DNA from: Balaenoptera acutorostrata
Taxonomy: Eukaryota > Chordata > Mammalia > Artiodactyla > Balaenopteridae
Direction of reading: 5' to 3'
DNA: 64,000 bases
Assembly: GCF_949987535.1 (NCBI RefSeq)
Contig: NC_080066.1
Span: forward strand, 96,112,413-96,176,412
The notes below the pieces were generated by a model. The model worked only from the letters and a program-made list of their open reading frames with translations, did not search any database and was not told where the DNA came from. Both the position numbers and the translations under genes were made by a program. Positions 1 through 12,600 of the stretch are shown piece by piece. How positions within the stretch are numbered: position 1 is the stretch's first letter; each line of letters opens with the position of its first letter.

Positions 1-2501
1 CCATTCATGACGGTCAGCTGGCTCCTCATTCCCAGCATCCTCCTCTCCTGACCCTGGCAGGCTTTGAAACCCCTCGCCTTTGAGCCTCTCTCTTCCTGGG
101 TCTCCCGCCGCCCCTCCAACTAATCCTCCTCTGCTTCCTCTTCCTCCAAGAGGAGCCTCTGTCCTCACTTTCCGCTCTCCTCTCTGGGTCCGCTCTCTCC
201 CTCTTCCAGTAATCTCCCCACTCCTCCGTTTCACCCTCACACGGCTCGTTCCTTCCACCAGGCCCACATGCTCACCTCCGGAGTGTCGGGGCCTCACCAG
301 GATGCACCCACAGCTGGGACACAGAGCTAAGTGTGTGGCCCAAAGACTACAAGACACGTGTGTTTTTACCCTGTTCCTAGCCCTATTTTATGTTCCTTCT
401 TCTTTTTTTTTTAATCTTGGTCCTACTTTATACTCAGGTTATCTCATAGTTTATAGATGCTTTTAAACTGCCTTTATATCCCTCCCCAGTAAGGCTAGGC
501 AAAAGCAAACAAAAACTAAGTAACCTGCAATAAAATCAATAAAACTAGCCTCCATCTGGTTCCTGATGATCCCTCACCTTCTGCCTGGTTCTCCTGAAGC
601 TTCCCCCACTCCCCTCAGCCCTGTTTCTGTTGGTGGCACTGCCAGGCTCCCAGGACAGAAAACCTGAAGGCCCCACTGACTCAGCTTCTCCCTCTGCATG
701 AGCCAGTCAGTCACCAGGTCTCAGAGCTTCTCCCTTCCCCTGAGCTTAGGATGCTATCTCTCCTTTTCTAGCTCCATGGTCTCTATCCCACCTGGGAGCC
801 TCCTCGTCTGATGATTTGTTTCTTTCTGAAATAGATCTCAATACCTCTTCCAAAAACACATTTTTTCATATTACAAAAGCAATAAATATTTATTGTAGAA
901 AATTTTAAAAATGCAGGTCAACAAAAAGAAGACAGGAAAAACCACCTGTAATTTTATCAACGGCAAGAGAACACTGTGGACATTTGGGTAAATATCTTTT
1001 TCCAGTTTTGTGTAAAAAAAGTGGGTTTTTTAAGCCTCATGACAGGGGGCTTCTCAGTTTCCTTCCCAGTCTATTTCCTTGTTCTTCTTGGTTCTGAGCT
1101 CAGCTGATGGAACCCCAGGAGCTACTGCAGGTGGGGAAGGAGAGCCTGCGGGGAGGTCTGGGCCACTCCCAGGGCTGAAGCAGGCTTCCGGGTTTGGGGT
1201 TTCCAGGTGGGGCCATTGACCACAGCCCCTGGAGTGGGGTGCGGGGGGAGCTGAGCAGTGCCTTCCCAGGCTTCAGTCTAGCTGCGGTGGTGGGGAAGGA
1301 AGTGGCCTTGTGCAATAGGGCAAACCACTCCTCATTCAGGGCTTTTTGTTTAAGTGGGCAGGGATGGGTTTGGGAGAAACAACCCAGTTTTTGTCCGTGT
1401 TTATTTGAACTGTTGGGACCAATAAGTTTTGAATAAAACTCCCCCATATGAGGAAAGGGGGATGGGTTATAAGGGATCAGATGATGGGAGGCCCAAGGTT
1501 GAATGCCTGGAGGGCCCAGGCAAGCACCTGACCTTGGGAGTGGCAGGGTGGATGGGGAGGGTTAGAGCCTGAGGCGCTCAAGAGGACCTAAGACCTAAAT
1601 TGCTGCAGGAATGTGGGCCCCCATTGCCAGTCTCCCAAGTTTTCACAAGAAGCTAGAGATATGGGATTTTTAAAAAATAAACTTTCCTGACTTTTTAAAT
1701 GTTAGTGACTAATTAAAGAAATTAAACCACTGTTTGGGTCACAGCCCAACTGGCTGCCATCGTGCAACCTTGCCAACTAGCCTTTACTGCACATCTACTG
1801 TGTACTTCACATAGGTTACTCTCCCTGATTTACTTGGTGCGGCTTCCTCCTCCTTCCCCTCTCCCTGTGTTGTGACCTCTAGTGATATGGCCTGTTTACC
1901 TCTACACTCCTTAAAGCCGAGTTTGGATTACCCCTTCCCCTGTCCCTCTGTTCAAATCCCCAAGTGCCCACCAATATGACCTCTACCCACCAGCCTCCCA
2001 GCTTTTCCTCTCAAGGCCTGAGACAAACTGAGCAGCTTGCTGGACCCCAGTCAAAACAAGACCCATGATCTCCCCTGCCCAGCTTTTGCTCACTATGATT
2101 TTGTTATGCCTGGAACACCCAAACCCACCTGCTCATTTCATTTTATACCTCCTTCATGAAGCCATTTCTTAACCTCTTTCTTAATCTCCATGGCTTGATC
2201 AGCCTGTTTTATTCAACAGCCATTTGTGGGATACCTTGTATGCACAAGCAGATCCTGCACGGTTGATACTGAGATAAATAAGACCCAGTCCCCATCCTTG
2301 CCCCCGAGGAGCCTTGTCCCTATGAGGGTAGACTATGCTAACATGGGTCATATGTATGCAGCAGAGCTGTGAGAGAATGGAGAGGACAGCTGTGAAACAG
2401 CGAAGGCTTTTTGAGCTGGATCGCGAGGTAAGTAGGAGCTTTCCAGGGGGTAAAGAGGCATTTGAGGTGGAGGCAACTGCCTGTGCAAAGAAAGGAGGCA
2501 T
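1..2501. other. Intergenic DNA downstream of SPINT1
   Basis: No recognisable exon was found on either strand. The first 300 bases are C/T-rich. On the plus strand two close AATAAA hexamers lie near 529-545 and another near 1431, but none follows an open frame I recognise. Around 2080-2190 the text resembles an old L2 LINE 3' region. In human the next gene in this direction is RHOV; nothing here reads as its coding sequence. Confidence 0.6.
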
Positions 2502-2511
2502 GACAGTTCTT

Positions 2512-2538
2512 TTTTTTTTTTTTAATAATTACTTTAAA

Positions 2539-2598
<60 letters not shown>

Positions 2599-2862
2599 TG
2601 GCTGTGTTGGGTCTTCGTTTCTGTGCGAGGGCTTTCTCTAGTTACGGCAAGCGGGGACCCCTCTTCATCCCGCTGCGCAGGCCTCTCACTATCGCGGCCT
2701 CTCTTGTTGCGGAGCACAGGCTCCAGACGCGCAGGCTCAGTAATTGTGGCTCACGGGCCTAGTTGCTCCGCGGCATGTGGGATCTTCCGAGACCAGGGCT
2801 CGAACCCGTGTCCCCTGCATTGGCAGGCAGATTCTCAACCACTGCGCCACCAGGGAAGCCCC
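2512..2862 (-). mobile_element. CHR-type SINE (inner element of a nested pair)
   Basis: The body reads in reverse from an A-rich tail, seen as ACTT/ATTT repeats at 2540-2600, to the tRNA-like head ending at the CCAGGGAAGCCCC motif. The target duplication GACAGTTCTT is present at 2502-2511 and 2863-2872. It sits at the tail end of a second SINE, so it inserted later. Confidence 0.9.
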
Positions 2863-2894
2863 GACAGTTCTTATTTATTTAGGCTGTGCCGGGT

Positions 2895-3278
2895 CTTTTT
2901 TTTTTTTTTTAATATTTATTTATTTATTTATTTGGCTGCGTCGGGTCTTAGTTGCAGCACGCTGGGTCTTCGTTGCCGCGCGTGGGCTTCTCTCTAGTTG
3001 TGGCGCACAGGCTCTAGAGCACTCGGGCTCAGTAGTTGCAGCATGCGGGCTCTGGAGTTGTGGCGTGCAGTGCTCTCTAGTTGTGACATGGGGGCTCCAG
3101 AGCACGCGGGCTCAGTAGTGTGGCACGTGGGCTCTCTAGGTGTGGCATGCGGGCTCTAGAGCATGCAGGCTTAGTTGCCCCACGCATGTGGGATCTTATT
3201 TCCCTGACCAGGGATCGAACCCGGGCCCCCTGCATTGGGAGCGTGGAGTCTCACCCACTGGACCACCAGGGAAGTTCT
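2895..3278 (-). mobile_element. CHR-type SINE (outer element, older)
   Basis: This is a reverse-oriented, diverged CHR SINE with several copies of the internal 'ggctctagagca' module. It ends in the tRNA-like head with a B-box-like GATCGAACCC. The flanking text at 2496-2510 and 3282-3296 is nearly the same (AGGCATGACAGTTCT and AGGCATGAAAGTTCT). That marks the original target site and shows that the upstream SINE landed inside it. Confidence 0.85.
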
Positions 3279-3297
3279 GGGAGGCATGAAAGTTCTG

Positions 3298-3909
3298 AGA
3301 AAGGGAGTCATTTGGCTGGGGATGGAGCAGAGAACAGCTGGGGATATCTCAGTAGTTTGGGGACCATATTGTTTTGTTACAGTATTTGCATTCCTTCTGC
3401 CTGCACTCCAGAGTGTAAGCTGCAGAAGAACAGGCACTGCGTCTCAGCTTTTATTGCTCCACACCTGACACCTGCCTGGGACTGTGTACTCTGGATCCAA
3501 CCCTTGCAGCAAAGACAGCGCCCAGCAGTGGTGAGCGCGCCCCCTAGCGGCTCCTCCGCGCTCCCACCTCCTGTCACCCAGCTGACTCAGCCCTGCCCTC
3601 CTCCCTCCCAGCAGCTCTTCCTAGGGAAGGCGCTTTGTCTGCCATCATCTCACTTCATCTCCACCTCTCCCTAAGAGGAGGATGCTCCCTTTGGTCCAAC
3701 AAACACTTATTAAGCTTTTATTATGTGTTGATTACTCTTCTAGGCATTGGGATACAGAATTGACCTCAGCCCGGAAGTGCTCATAGAGAACCAAGGGATA
3801 ATGAAGGTTGTTCCCAGTGCTGGGGAGACCAGAAGAGGAATAGAGCCCATTTCGAGCTTTGAAGGATGGATGAGTGGCTGGCAAGGTAGGAATCAAAAAT
3901 ACTGTGTCT
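3298..3909. other. Intergenic DNA with old repeat fragments
   Basis: Fragments at 3390-3480 and 3700-3760 resemble decayed L2 or MIR elements. No exon or promoter is recognised. Confidence 0.4.
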
Positions 3910-4042
3910 GGGAATTCCCTGGCGGTCCAGTGGTTAGGACTCTGTGCTCTCAGTGCCGAGGGCCTAGGTTCAATCCCTAGCTGGGGAACTAAAATCCTAC
4001 AAGCTGTGTGTCTCGGCCAAAAAAAAAAAAAAAAAAAAAAAA
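3910..4042 (+). mobile_element. Short tRNA-derived SINE (CHR family, short form)
   Basis: The element starts with GAATTCCCTGGCGGTCCAG, has a tRNA-like A box and B box (GGTTCAATCCC), and ends in an A tail of about 20 bases. The length of about 130 bp fits a tRNA head plus a short tail. Confidence 0.85.
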
Positions 4043-4955
4043 TACAGTGCCTGATGAAATAGGAATAGCCACAGCACCGTAATGGGACCCACCCCCTGCC
4101 ATCTACTCAATGTTTATTGAACTACTACCATTTACTAAGGTCATAGAGGGGGTGTGGGGTGCTGGAGACCCAGAGATGACTTAAGATACCACCTGTGTCT
4201 CCAGGAGCCCACAATCCAGTGGGAAGACAGATAAGTAAATGGAAAGGAAAAGGGGGTGCTCTGTGCTGAAGGTCCTGTTAGCAGACACAGGGATGTAGAG
4301 TAGGAAGTGCCCCCCAGCAGTGTGTATGCAGGAGGATTTCAGGAATGAGAACTAGAGTTTAGGTTGAAAGATGAGAAAGGGGGAGGTGGTGCAGGCTGAG
4401 TACAACAGGTACAAGAACACAAAGGTGTGAGAAAGTTACCCATCAAAAGGAGGCCCATCCTGGGCTGCTAATAAGGTTCTGCTTCTTGATCTGAGTGCTT
4501 GGCTCCTGGGTGTGTTCAGTTACAGAAATTCATTGAGCCGTACACTTAGGACTCAAATATGGACATTCACCTAGGTTGCCCTTCAATCCTTTAAAAGTAG
4601 CCCCCAACCTTTCACACTGCCGTTTGATTTTTCTGTATAGCATTTATCACAATTTAAAAGTGTCTCTTTTGTAAGGCTAGACTCTGGAGCCATAATGTAA
4701 GGTTTTAAATCAGTCCTCCAGTACCAGCTCTAGGACCTTAGGAACTGAACTTTGCTGAGTCAGTTTCCTCACCTGTAAAATGAGGTTAATAATAGTACCT
4801 TCATCCTAGGGTTGTGTGCTGAGGCAATCACTTGAGATATGTAAAGCACTTACATAGTACTTCCTATGTGCTTATCTTACAAAACCAAATTTCTAATGAC
4901 TGGTGGTGCCTGGCACATAGGAGCTCAATAAATTGTTGAATAAATGAAGAAATGG
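4043..4955. other. Intergenic DNA with a MIR-like fragment
   Basis: Positions 4680-4930 resemble a MIR element. They carry the conserved phrases 'tcagtttcctcacctgtaaaatgagg' in diverged form and 'gtaaagcactta', followed by 'ggcacataggagctcaataaatt'. The rest shows nothing I recognise. Confidence 0.5.
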
Positions 4956-5085
4956 GGGCTTCCCCGGCTGGTCCAGCAGTTAAGACTCTGTGCCTTGACT
5001 GTAGGGGGCGCAGGTTAGATCCCCAGTCGGGGAACTAAGATCCCACATGTCGTGTGATGCAGCCAAAAACAAAGAAAATTTGTTA
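4956..5085 (+). mobile_element. Short CHR-family SINE
   Basis: The tRNA-like head begins GGCTTCCCCGGCTGGTCCAG. A diverged B box (GGTTAGATCCCC) follows, and the element ends in an A-rich tail. Confidence 0.8.
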
Positions 5086-5346
5086 AAAAAGACAATGAAG
5101 AAGTGAATTAAAGGGATGATTTTTTCTTTTCTTTTTTGGGGGGGGCACCAAGAGGCAGGTAGCTCAAACAAATGCAGGGGTGTGGGTTGGAGAGAAGCAC
5201 CTCAGCTAAAGGCTCCTTCCTCCTCTGCTGCTCAGAGCCTGGGGAGCAACTACACGCCGGTAAAGAAGCAGAGGCTTCTGTGGCTGGCCACATGGGACCC
5301 CTGCACCCACACCAAAGGGAGCAGAGATAAGAACCAGGGTTCAGGG

Positions 5347-5456
5347 GACTTCCCTGGCGGTCCAGTGTTTAGGGCTCCGTGCTTCCACTGCAGGGGGCCT
5401 GGGTTCCATCCCTGGTCAGGGAACTAAGATTCCCAAACGCCGCGGGGGAAAAAAAA
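5347..5456 (+). mobile_element. Short CHR-family SINE
   Basis: The head starts GACTTCCCTGGCGGTCCAGTG and carries a GGTTCCATCCCTGGTC B-box region. It ends in a short A tail. Confidence 0.85.
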
Positions 5457-5801
5457 GAACCAGGGTTCAAGACTATGCACCCTCCCCTTACCCCCCACCG
5501 CCCCCCGTCCTCAACTACACACTGCAGGCTCAAACCCGGAAGAAACAGTGCTCCGTGGCCTCCCTAGGCCCCCCTATTCCCACGGCCCTTTCTCCCCTCC
5601 CCACCCCCTGGCGGTCAGACTTGGCACTTCTCCCGACCCTCAGGGGCTGGGGCTAGGACAGTTTCGGGAAGGGTGGGAAAACCTGCTAAACAGGGTGACC
5701 AAAGCCTGAACCGGTAGGACGGGGCAGTCGCATCTCCCCGTGCAGCTCTGTCCCTCTCGTGGCCCACAGAGCAGAGGCAGGAGACTCACAGGACAAATCA
5801 C

Positions 5802-5807
5802 TTTATT
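5802..5807 (-). terminator. SPINT1: SPINT1 polyadenylation signal
   Basis: On the minus strand this reads AATAAA, about 665 bases past the SPINT1 stop codon. It is the first strong hexamer in that direction, and cleavage would be expected about 10-25 bases further on. The 3' UTR would therefore be roughly 0.68 kb. The assignment is inferred from position. Confidence 0.75.
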
Positions 5808-6472
5808 ACACTGTGGGTGGACTGGGGCCGGTGGGAAGTAGGGGAGCAGGAGGGAGTGTGATGTTGTAGGGCCCTGGGGGGTGCGGAAGATCTGGCTGTG
5901 TGTGCCAGCCCAGGCCAGGTTGGGGCTCACTCCGCGGGGAAGGGGAAGAGGCGGCAGCGGCCAGACAGCCGCTTTCCACTCCTCTCACCCACCCGCCACG
6001 GCATTAAATAAACAGAAAGCAGCTCTGTACAACACAGAATATACAGGGACGTCCCCCGCACCCCAGCCCTGGACTTTGCAGGGTGGGAGGGGCAGCTCTG
6101 GAGGACGGAGTTGGGGCCTCCAGCCTCTGACGCCACCCCAGGCCCCTTCCCAAGGTCATGGGATGGGGGCAGGCAGCTCTGAACAGGAAGCAAAATTCCA
6201 ACTTCCTCTGAAGTCCTAGGCAGACGGGTCCAACCATGCGTGGGATTCCTGGCTCAGAGGTTTTCTGCTCCTTGCAGACCCTTGAGCTTTCTCAGGAACA
6301 AGTAGCCTGAGCTTAGCTGAGACACCTCCAAGAGGGTCTGGAGCCCTGGCCCTGGAGGCAGAACAGGCTGGAGGAGTCGGGTCCCAAAGTCTTCCTCAGC
6401 CCAGGCCTCCATCTTGGCAAGGAGGAAGCAGGGCCAGGTGAGAACTGGCCAGAGCCCTCTAGAGCCCCAGGC

Positions 6473-6684
6473 TCAGAGGGGTCGGGTTGTTTGGTAGTAG
6501 ACCAGGTGCTCCATGTCCTCGGTGGTGGATACCTTGGTGCTGGTGGGGGTAGAGGGTGGGGGAGGGTGGTGGCGGTGTCTGTGGAAGCCCTTCCTCTGGT
6601 GCTTGAAGAAGCAGTAACCCAGGATGGTTACCACCACCACGATGCAGGTGCCCAGGAGCACTGCAATGGCTACCTCCACGGAGC
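6473..6684 (-). CDS. SPINT1: SPINT1 last coding exon: membrane helix and cytoplasmic tail
   Basis: The acceptor is ...CTCCAG|GC, with phase 1 entry. The exon encodes GSVEVAIAVLLGTCIVVVV, then a CFFKHQRK stop-transfer basic stretch and a His/Pro-rich tail with repeated Ser/Thr. It ends CTC TGA at 6473. The hydrophobic helix is about 24 residues. Confidence 0.96.
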
Positions 6685-9600
6685 CTGGAGGAAGAAGGAG
6701 TCAAATGAGGTGCTCCCAGGGCCTGCTCAGTTCTGACGCCCACCCCCACTCTGTATGGAAGGGACCAAGGCAAATGGATGCCGGGTGTGGAAGGCCCTCG
6801 GGCATGTGAGCAGCTCAACCAGCTCCGTTGGGAGCTCGGTGGGAGGGATTCTGATGGGCTTTGGGTCTCGGCTCCAGGTTGCTCTACTTGCAGGTAGTGT
6901 GGGGAAAGGCCCGGGATGCTGAAGGCACACACACCTGGCATGCATTTTTATGCTTCTCTCCCTTGCCCCTGGCAGATATCACTATTGATCGTGGCACTCT
7001 GTCCCTTTAGCCAACCTCAGGATCCTTCTCAACACTGGCTTAGGCAGTCACAACCAATTGTGTGAGTTGATCCTTGAGTTGATACCTACTCAGTGGTGAC
7101 AGGGCAGATGGGGGCTTACCTGTGTTGGGAATGGGGCTTTCCCGCCGCAGACCAAACACATCCTTCTCTACAAAATGATCAGGGTGGGGGGAGGGGGCAG
7201 GGGTCGTGGAGAGACAAGTCAATACGAAGGGTTCAAAGACACAGCTGCTCTTCAGCAGTGCCCCAGACCCAATGCCATCCTTTCCCACCCCTACTCCAGG
7301 TGCTCTGAGGACGAGGTGTGACCAGCCCAGGCCTTGGGACAGAGCCAAATGCTCTAGCTAAGCCTTTCCCCTCCCCATCTTCCGCCCCCCACAGCCCTGC
7401 TCACTGGAGATGCCACGACAGGACTCAAGGCACTGCTCCTCCCCCTCAAAGTTGTTCTTGTTGCCATAACAACCGCCATAGGTAAAGCGGGCGCAGCGTT
7501 CAGTGAACGGGTTGTAGTACCAGCGAGGGATGCTCTCCAAGCAGAGGCCCGTGTCTGGCAGGTCCACGCAGTGGCCTGGGGGGTAAGGAGCAGGCAAAGG
7601 GGTGAGTGTCCACGGGGCCTCCCTGCCACCACCAGGCTCCACATCGTTGCTGCCCACCACCTCCTGACCCTCCTCCTCATGCTGAGGATGGCTGTGACTC
7701 AATGAGGGCCTGGGGGCCCCAGAAATATCTGGCCCATCTAAAGTGTTGCAAGGAAGATAAATACAGGAGAGTAAGCTTAGGCCCAGAATCACCCTAGACT
7801 GACTCATATAATTATTTTTCAATTTTCTTTCAGCATTCCCAATTCTATCAAGGTCTTAGTTTTCTCTCTAGCACTGGACAGTCTACCTTTTAACAAAGAA
7901 GGCTAAGGGCCTGAGCCTTGGCAGACAACAATGTCCAGCTAAAATTTATTACCACGTTTTATTATACTTATTTATTTATTTAAAATTTATTTATTTTTAT
8001 TTTTGGCTGCGTCGGGTCTTCGTTGCTGTGCCCAGGATTTCTCTAGTTGCGGTGAGCGGGGGCTACTCTTTGTTGTGGTGAGTGGGCTTCTCATTGCAGT
8101 GGCTTCTCTTGTTGTGGAGCACGGGCTCTAGGCGCATGGGCTCTAGAGCACAGGCTCAGTAGTTGTGGCGCACGGGCTTAGTTGCTCCGTGGCATGTGGG
8201 ATCTTCCCAGACCAGGGATCGAATCCGTGTCCCCTGCATTGGCAGGCAGATTCTTAACCACTGCGCCACCAGGGAAGTCCCTATTATACTTATTTTAATA
8301 GTCAGTCTCAGATCGTGGCATGTAATAGTGGCTTTTCATTTACAGTAGTGACGTGAAATTTCCTTTTTAATACGTTAAGTTAAATCAATAACATCTCAGT
8401 GATATGTAGGCATGGCTAAATTTCTGAACGTGTTAAGAGGATGTATGACGCTTGGGAGACACAGAAGGAAAGTCCAGGACACCCCCCACCCAGCTTTTTG
8501 CCCACAGCCTGGTACACACAGCAGGCCTTCGGCCCATTGATGGGATGAGTGAGGATAGCAGTGCCAGCCCTGACCCAGGGGACCTGGGCAGGAGCTCACC
8601 TTTATCTGTGGGGAAATGGATCCTCTGGAGTTTATCGAAGCCTCTGGTATCTGCAAAGATGAAAAATCAGAGGCACAGACCCGACGAGGGTCTCCCAGAG
8701 GTGTGGGGTGAGTGGTCTGGACCTCCCCTGCTGCGCCCACCGCCCTCCGTCCCCCAGGCCTCACATTTTTCACAGGCGGCCTCATCGGAGGCGTCGGGGC
8801 AGTCGGGAGTGTCATCACACTCCAGGAAGCTGTCGATGCAGCAGCCATCACTGCAGCGGAACTTGCTGGAGTGACAGGTGCCAGAGCACACTGGGTGGGG
8901 GCGGGACGGGGCGGACGGTGAGGTCAGGCTCAAGCAGCAGCCAGCAAATACCAGGAGTCCATCATCTACCTGGCCCTCTCTACCCCAAGGTGGCATCATG
9001 ACACAACCCCGGTTCCCTTTCCACCCCTGTCCCTTATACCCTCCTACACACAAAATGGGCAGAAGCTGATAGGAGGATCCTGGGCTGCAAGGGCTGGGGC
9101 ACTCGTGGGCCTTCATCCTGATGGTAGGAATGGGTTGTTGGGCCAGGGCAGTGTGATCAGGGGCCTGGACTTGAGAGAGGTTGGAGAGCTGGCAGGGGTG
9201 AGGGGAATAAGGACAGGAGCAAAGCCCACCTGGATGATGCCTTTCCACTGAGGGGCCTGGGAGAGAAAAACAGAGAAGTGAGAGGAGGCAGGGCCAGGCC
9301 CCAGCAGGAATGAGCTGATAGGGGGCCTGGGGACAGGGGATTCCCACACTCACCTCCCTGACCCGTGACGAGAGAACACCTACCCTGGGGGAATGTCACC
9401 TGAGCCCCAACACTGCTTCACAAAGGCCCACCTTGCACATTGCGGCAGGCAAGCTTGCACTCTTCTTCCCGAAGGTAGTTGTTCTTGTTGCCCAGACAAC
9501 CTCCATAAACGAAACTCTTGCAGATCTGTTCTGTGGGGTTGTAGTACCAGCGGGGAAAGGAACCACGGCAGCGGCCCACCTTGCTGGATGCGAGGCAATA

Positions 9601-12600
9601 TTCTGGGGGAAGGAAAGCTGGTGAGGGAGCTCCGAGGGCCAATCAACAGAGCCGGAGCAGGGTGCAGAGGGTGGGTGAGTCCCGGGTCTGCCTCCCCAAC
9701 CCCCTTCCTCACCTTCTGTCTGCTTGGGGGACAGCACGGTGACTGTGATGTTGGACGTGCTCTCTGGCTGGTCTGAACCGGCCACTGTCAGCTGGAACAG
9801 GTAGGTGCCTTCCTTGAGTCCCCACAGCTCCACCTGGTCTGGATCATTCCTCTAAACACAGGAGTGGCCATCAGGCTGGGACCCCTTGATGCCCCTGGTT
9901 GGCCCCAGGTCCTCCCAGTCAGCCCCCCTGCCCCACCGTGGGGAGCAGAGGGAGTTGGTATTAAATGGATCCCCAGCTTCTATCCACCCCACCCCACCTG
10001 GAGCCGCAGTTTGGCCTACGGCCCCTGAAAGGGGGCCCTGGAGAGCTGAGGTGGGGGTCAGGGAGCCAGCCCAGCGTCGCACCTTTACCCTGACGTCTGT
10101 GTCACCCTGCAGTAGGTGCCAATCTGTGCTCTCCACACCCTTCAGCACCAGGGGTTCCTGTGGCTGTACCTTCAAGTCTGTGCCTTCCCAGGCCTTGGGG
10201 ATCCGGGACCCTGGGAGGAAGGTGAAGTAAGGTCAACTCTCACTGAATGGACAGGATCTCTCCTGGAGTGGGGGGCTGGTGCCTTATGGGTCGCAACTAG
10301 ACCAACCTAGGACTCGGCAGCCTGCCTGAGACACAGATGCAATTTCACAACTAAACCATCTTCTTGCCCTCTGTTTAGATATATTATACTTAAGACATTT
10401 TTATGTTGTAAAACCAACTTTCTGAAGCAAATAACTAAACAGCATTGCCATCTGATCCCATTTAGGAAAAAAAGAAAAAAAATACATATATCAATATATC
10501 AATATATATTGATATATATTTATATATATATATCAATATACATATACTATATATATATATATATATACACACTATATATATCAATATATGCACATATATT
10601 TGGAAGGGGGACTTTTCCTGTTTTCTACAATAAGCAGGAACTTGTGCTAATTGCTTTAAAAAGTTAAGAGTAACGATACTTTTGAAAAGCCAAATAAGTC
10701 AATGTGTAATTAACACCATCACCCCTCACTCTGCAGCCCGTATCACTGCTAAGAAGCCCATCCGGACAGAGACCTTGAGCAGAGCCCCAGGCAGCACCAC
10801 GTCAAGCCCTGGTGTCCCACGATGATTGGCACAGGAGCGGGATACCTCTGCCACCTCAGACAGACTCTGCCTCCAGTTACCAGGGGACGCAAGGCAACCA
10901 TACCCTCCCCTAACCAGGGTCTTCAGAGCGAGTGTGGCCCTGCTGACCCCTTGAGTTTGGACTTCTGGCCTCCAGAACTGTGAGACGGTACATTTCTAGT
11001 GTCTTCACTCACCCAGGGTGTAGTAACACGGCACAGCAGCCCTAGGAAATGGACACACTGCCCTTGAGGGTACTACGGTCCATTTAGGCAGGTAAGACCC
11101 AACAACAGGAAGCAAAATGGGAGAAAGACCCAACAAGACGAAGGGCTGTGTGATACATGTACAAGAAAAGGAAGTGGATGTTTAGAGAAGGGAAAGACCG
11201 CAGCAAGCTAGAGGAAAAAGGCAAGGCTTTGTGAAGAAGGGAGAAAGGCTTTTTTGATCCTTTTGTTTTTATTTGTTTGGTTGTGGGGAAGAATGTTCTG
11301 TGTTGTTGATGATAGCAGAAAACATGATGAGCCAAAGCAAGGAGTCGGGAATTTGCAAGACTGGTTTGGTGGACATTAAGGAGACGGGCTGGGCTGGATA
11401 GATCCTGCCACAACTGCATTCTCGCCCCTCTTTCCAGATGAGCAAATTGACACCAGAGAGGTTAAATGACTTGCCCAGGGTCGCTCAGTTTCAAAACGGC
11501 AGAGCTGGGATTTGAACCCGGTCTGATTCATGCTCTCTCCAAAACATCAAAACACCATGCTGCAGGCCATATGTGCTTAGAAGAGTGATTTTTTAAATAA
11601 TCTTTATAATCTTTGGGTTTTGTTTTTGTTTTTAGCTTAGGTAATACATGTACATGATGAAATATGCAAAAAATACAAAAGGGTAGTGAGAATTAAGTCC
11701 CCAATTCTTAAACCCCCAGGTTCCTCTCTCCAGAGGCATTCTCAATTACTAGTTTGGGTGTATGTGTATGTATGAGTATCAAGAGAGAGTGTATAGAATA
11801 TTCACAAGCATGCTAGTTCTTCATCTTGCTTTTCCCTTAATATATACTGGAAATCAGTCATAGCAATATATAAAGAACTTCTTCTTCTTTTTTTTTTGTT
11901 GTTGCATAATAGTTACTGTATGAATGCACCAAAATTTACAACACATTTAACCAGTCCATCAGTCTCTCTTGATGTAGGTCCTTCTTTCCTACCTCCCTCC
12001 TTCCTTCCTTTCCTCCTTCCTTCCTTCTTTCCTCCCTCCCTCCCACCCTACTAAGAACTAACCCTTGCTACCTCAGGGTTTATTATTATGATTAAAACAG
12101 CACCACAATATCCAATTATAGGATGTGTTGACAGACACTGAGATTGTTTCCAATTCTTTGCTCTTATAAACAATGGTATAGTGACTGATTGCCTGGTAAG
12201 TTGTTTTACACATGTTTAAGCATAGCCGCAAGATGAGTTCCTGCAAGTGGAATCGTGTTGAGGGCTATATGCATTTACACTTTGGGTGTGTATTGCCCAA
12301 CTGCCCTCCACAGCGGCTCTGCAGAGGGTTACATCAAGTGTAAGAGTTCAAAGAAGAGAAGGTAAAGAGATAAGAACAGCTGGTAGGAGGCTGAGTCACA
12401 GGGATTCCTCTTTGATGAGGCAGAGAAAGCAGAGCCAACAGGGAACTCTCAGAGGGTGGTCCCAGAGGTGAGAAGACCAGGACACACAGTGACAGCAAAG
12501 GGATGGGAGGGGAGAACTTCCACAGAGGAACACATCAAATGGTGCAGAGGGCTACGGGAATGAGAAAAGGGAACCTCGGTTGAGGGGAAATAAGACTGGG

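Noticed and set aside
80..466. 128-codon open frame at the left end
   Set aside because: Pyrimidine-rich sequence with no recognised homologue, splice signals or conserved pattern; chance frame.
529..545. Tandem AATAAA hexamers as a possible RHOV 3' end
   Set aside because: RHOV is the expected next gene with this orientation, but in human it lies about 14 kb away and no RHOV coding text is present. Not supported.
2540..2600. Regularly repeated units that could suggest an array such as CRISPR
   Set aside because: These are SINE tails and simple repeats in a mammalian genome; there are no unique spacers.
3910..4042. tRNA-Glu-like heads as real tRNA genes
   Set aside because: The cloverleaf is not maintained and the units carry SINE bodies or A tails with target duplications.
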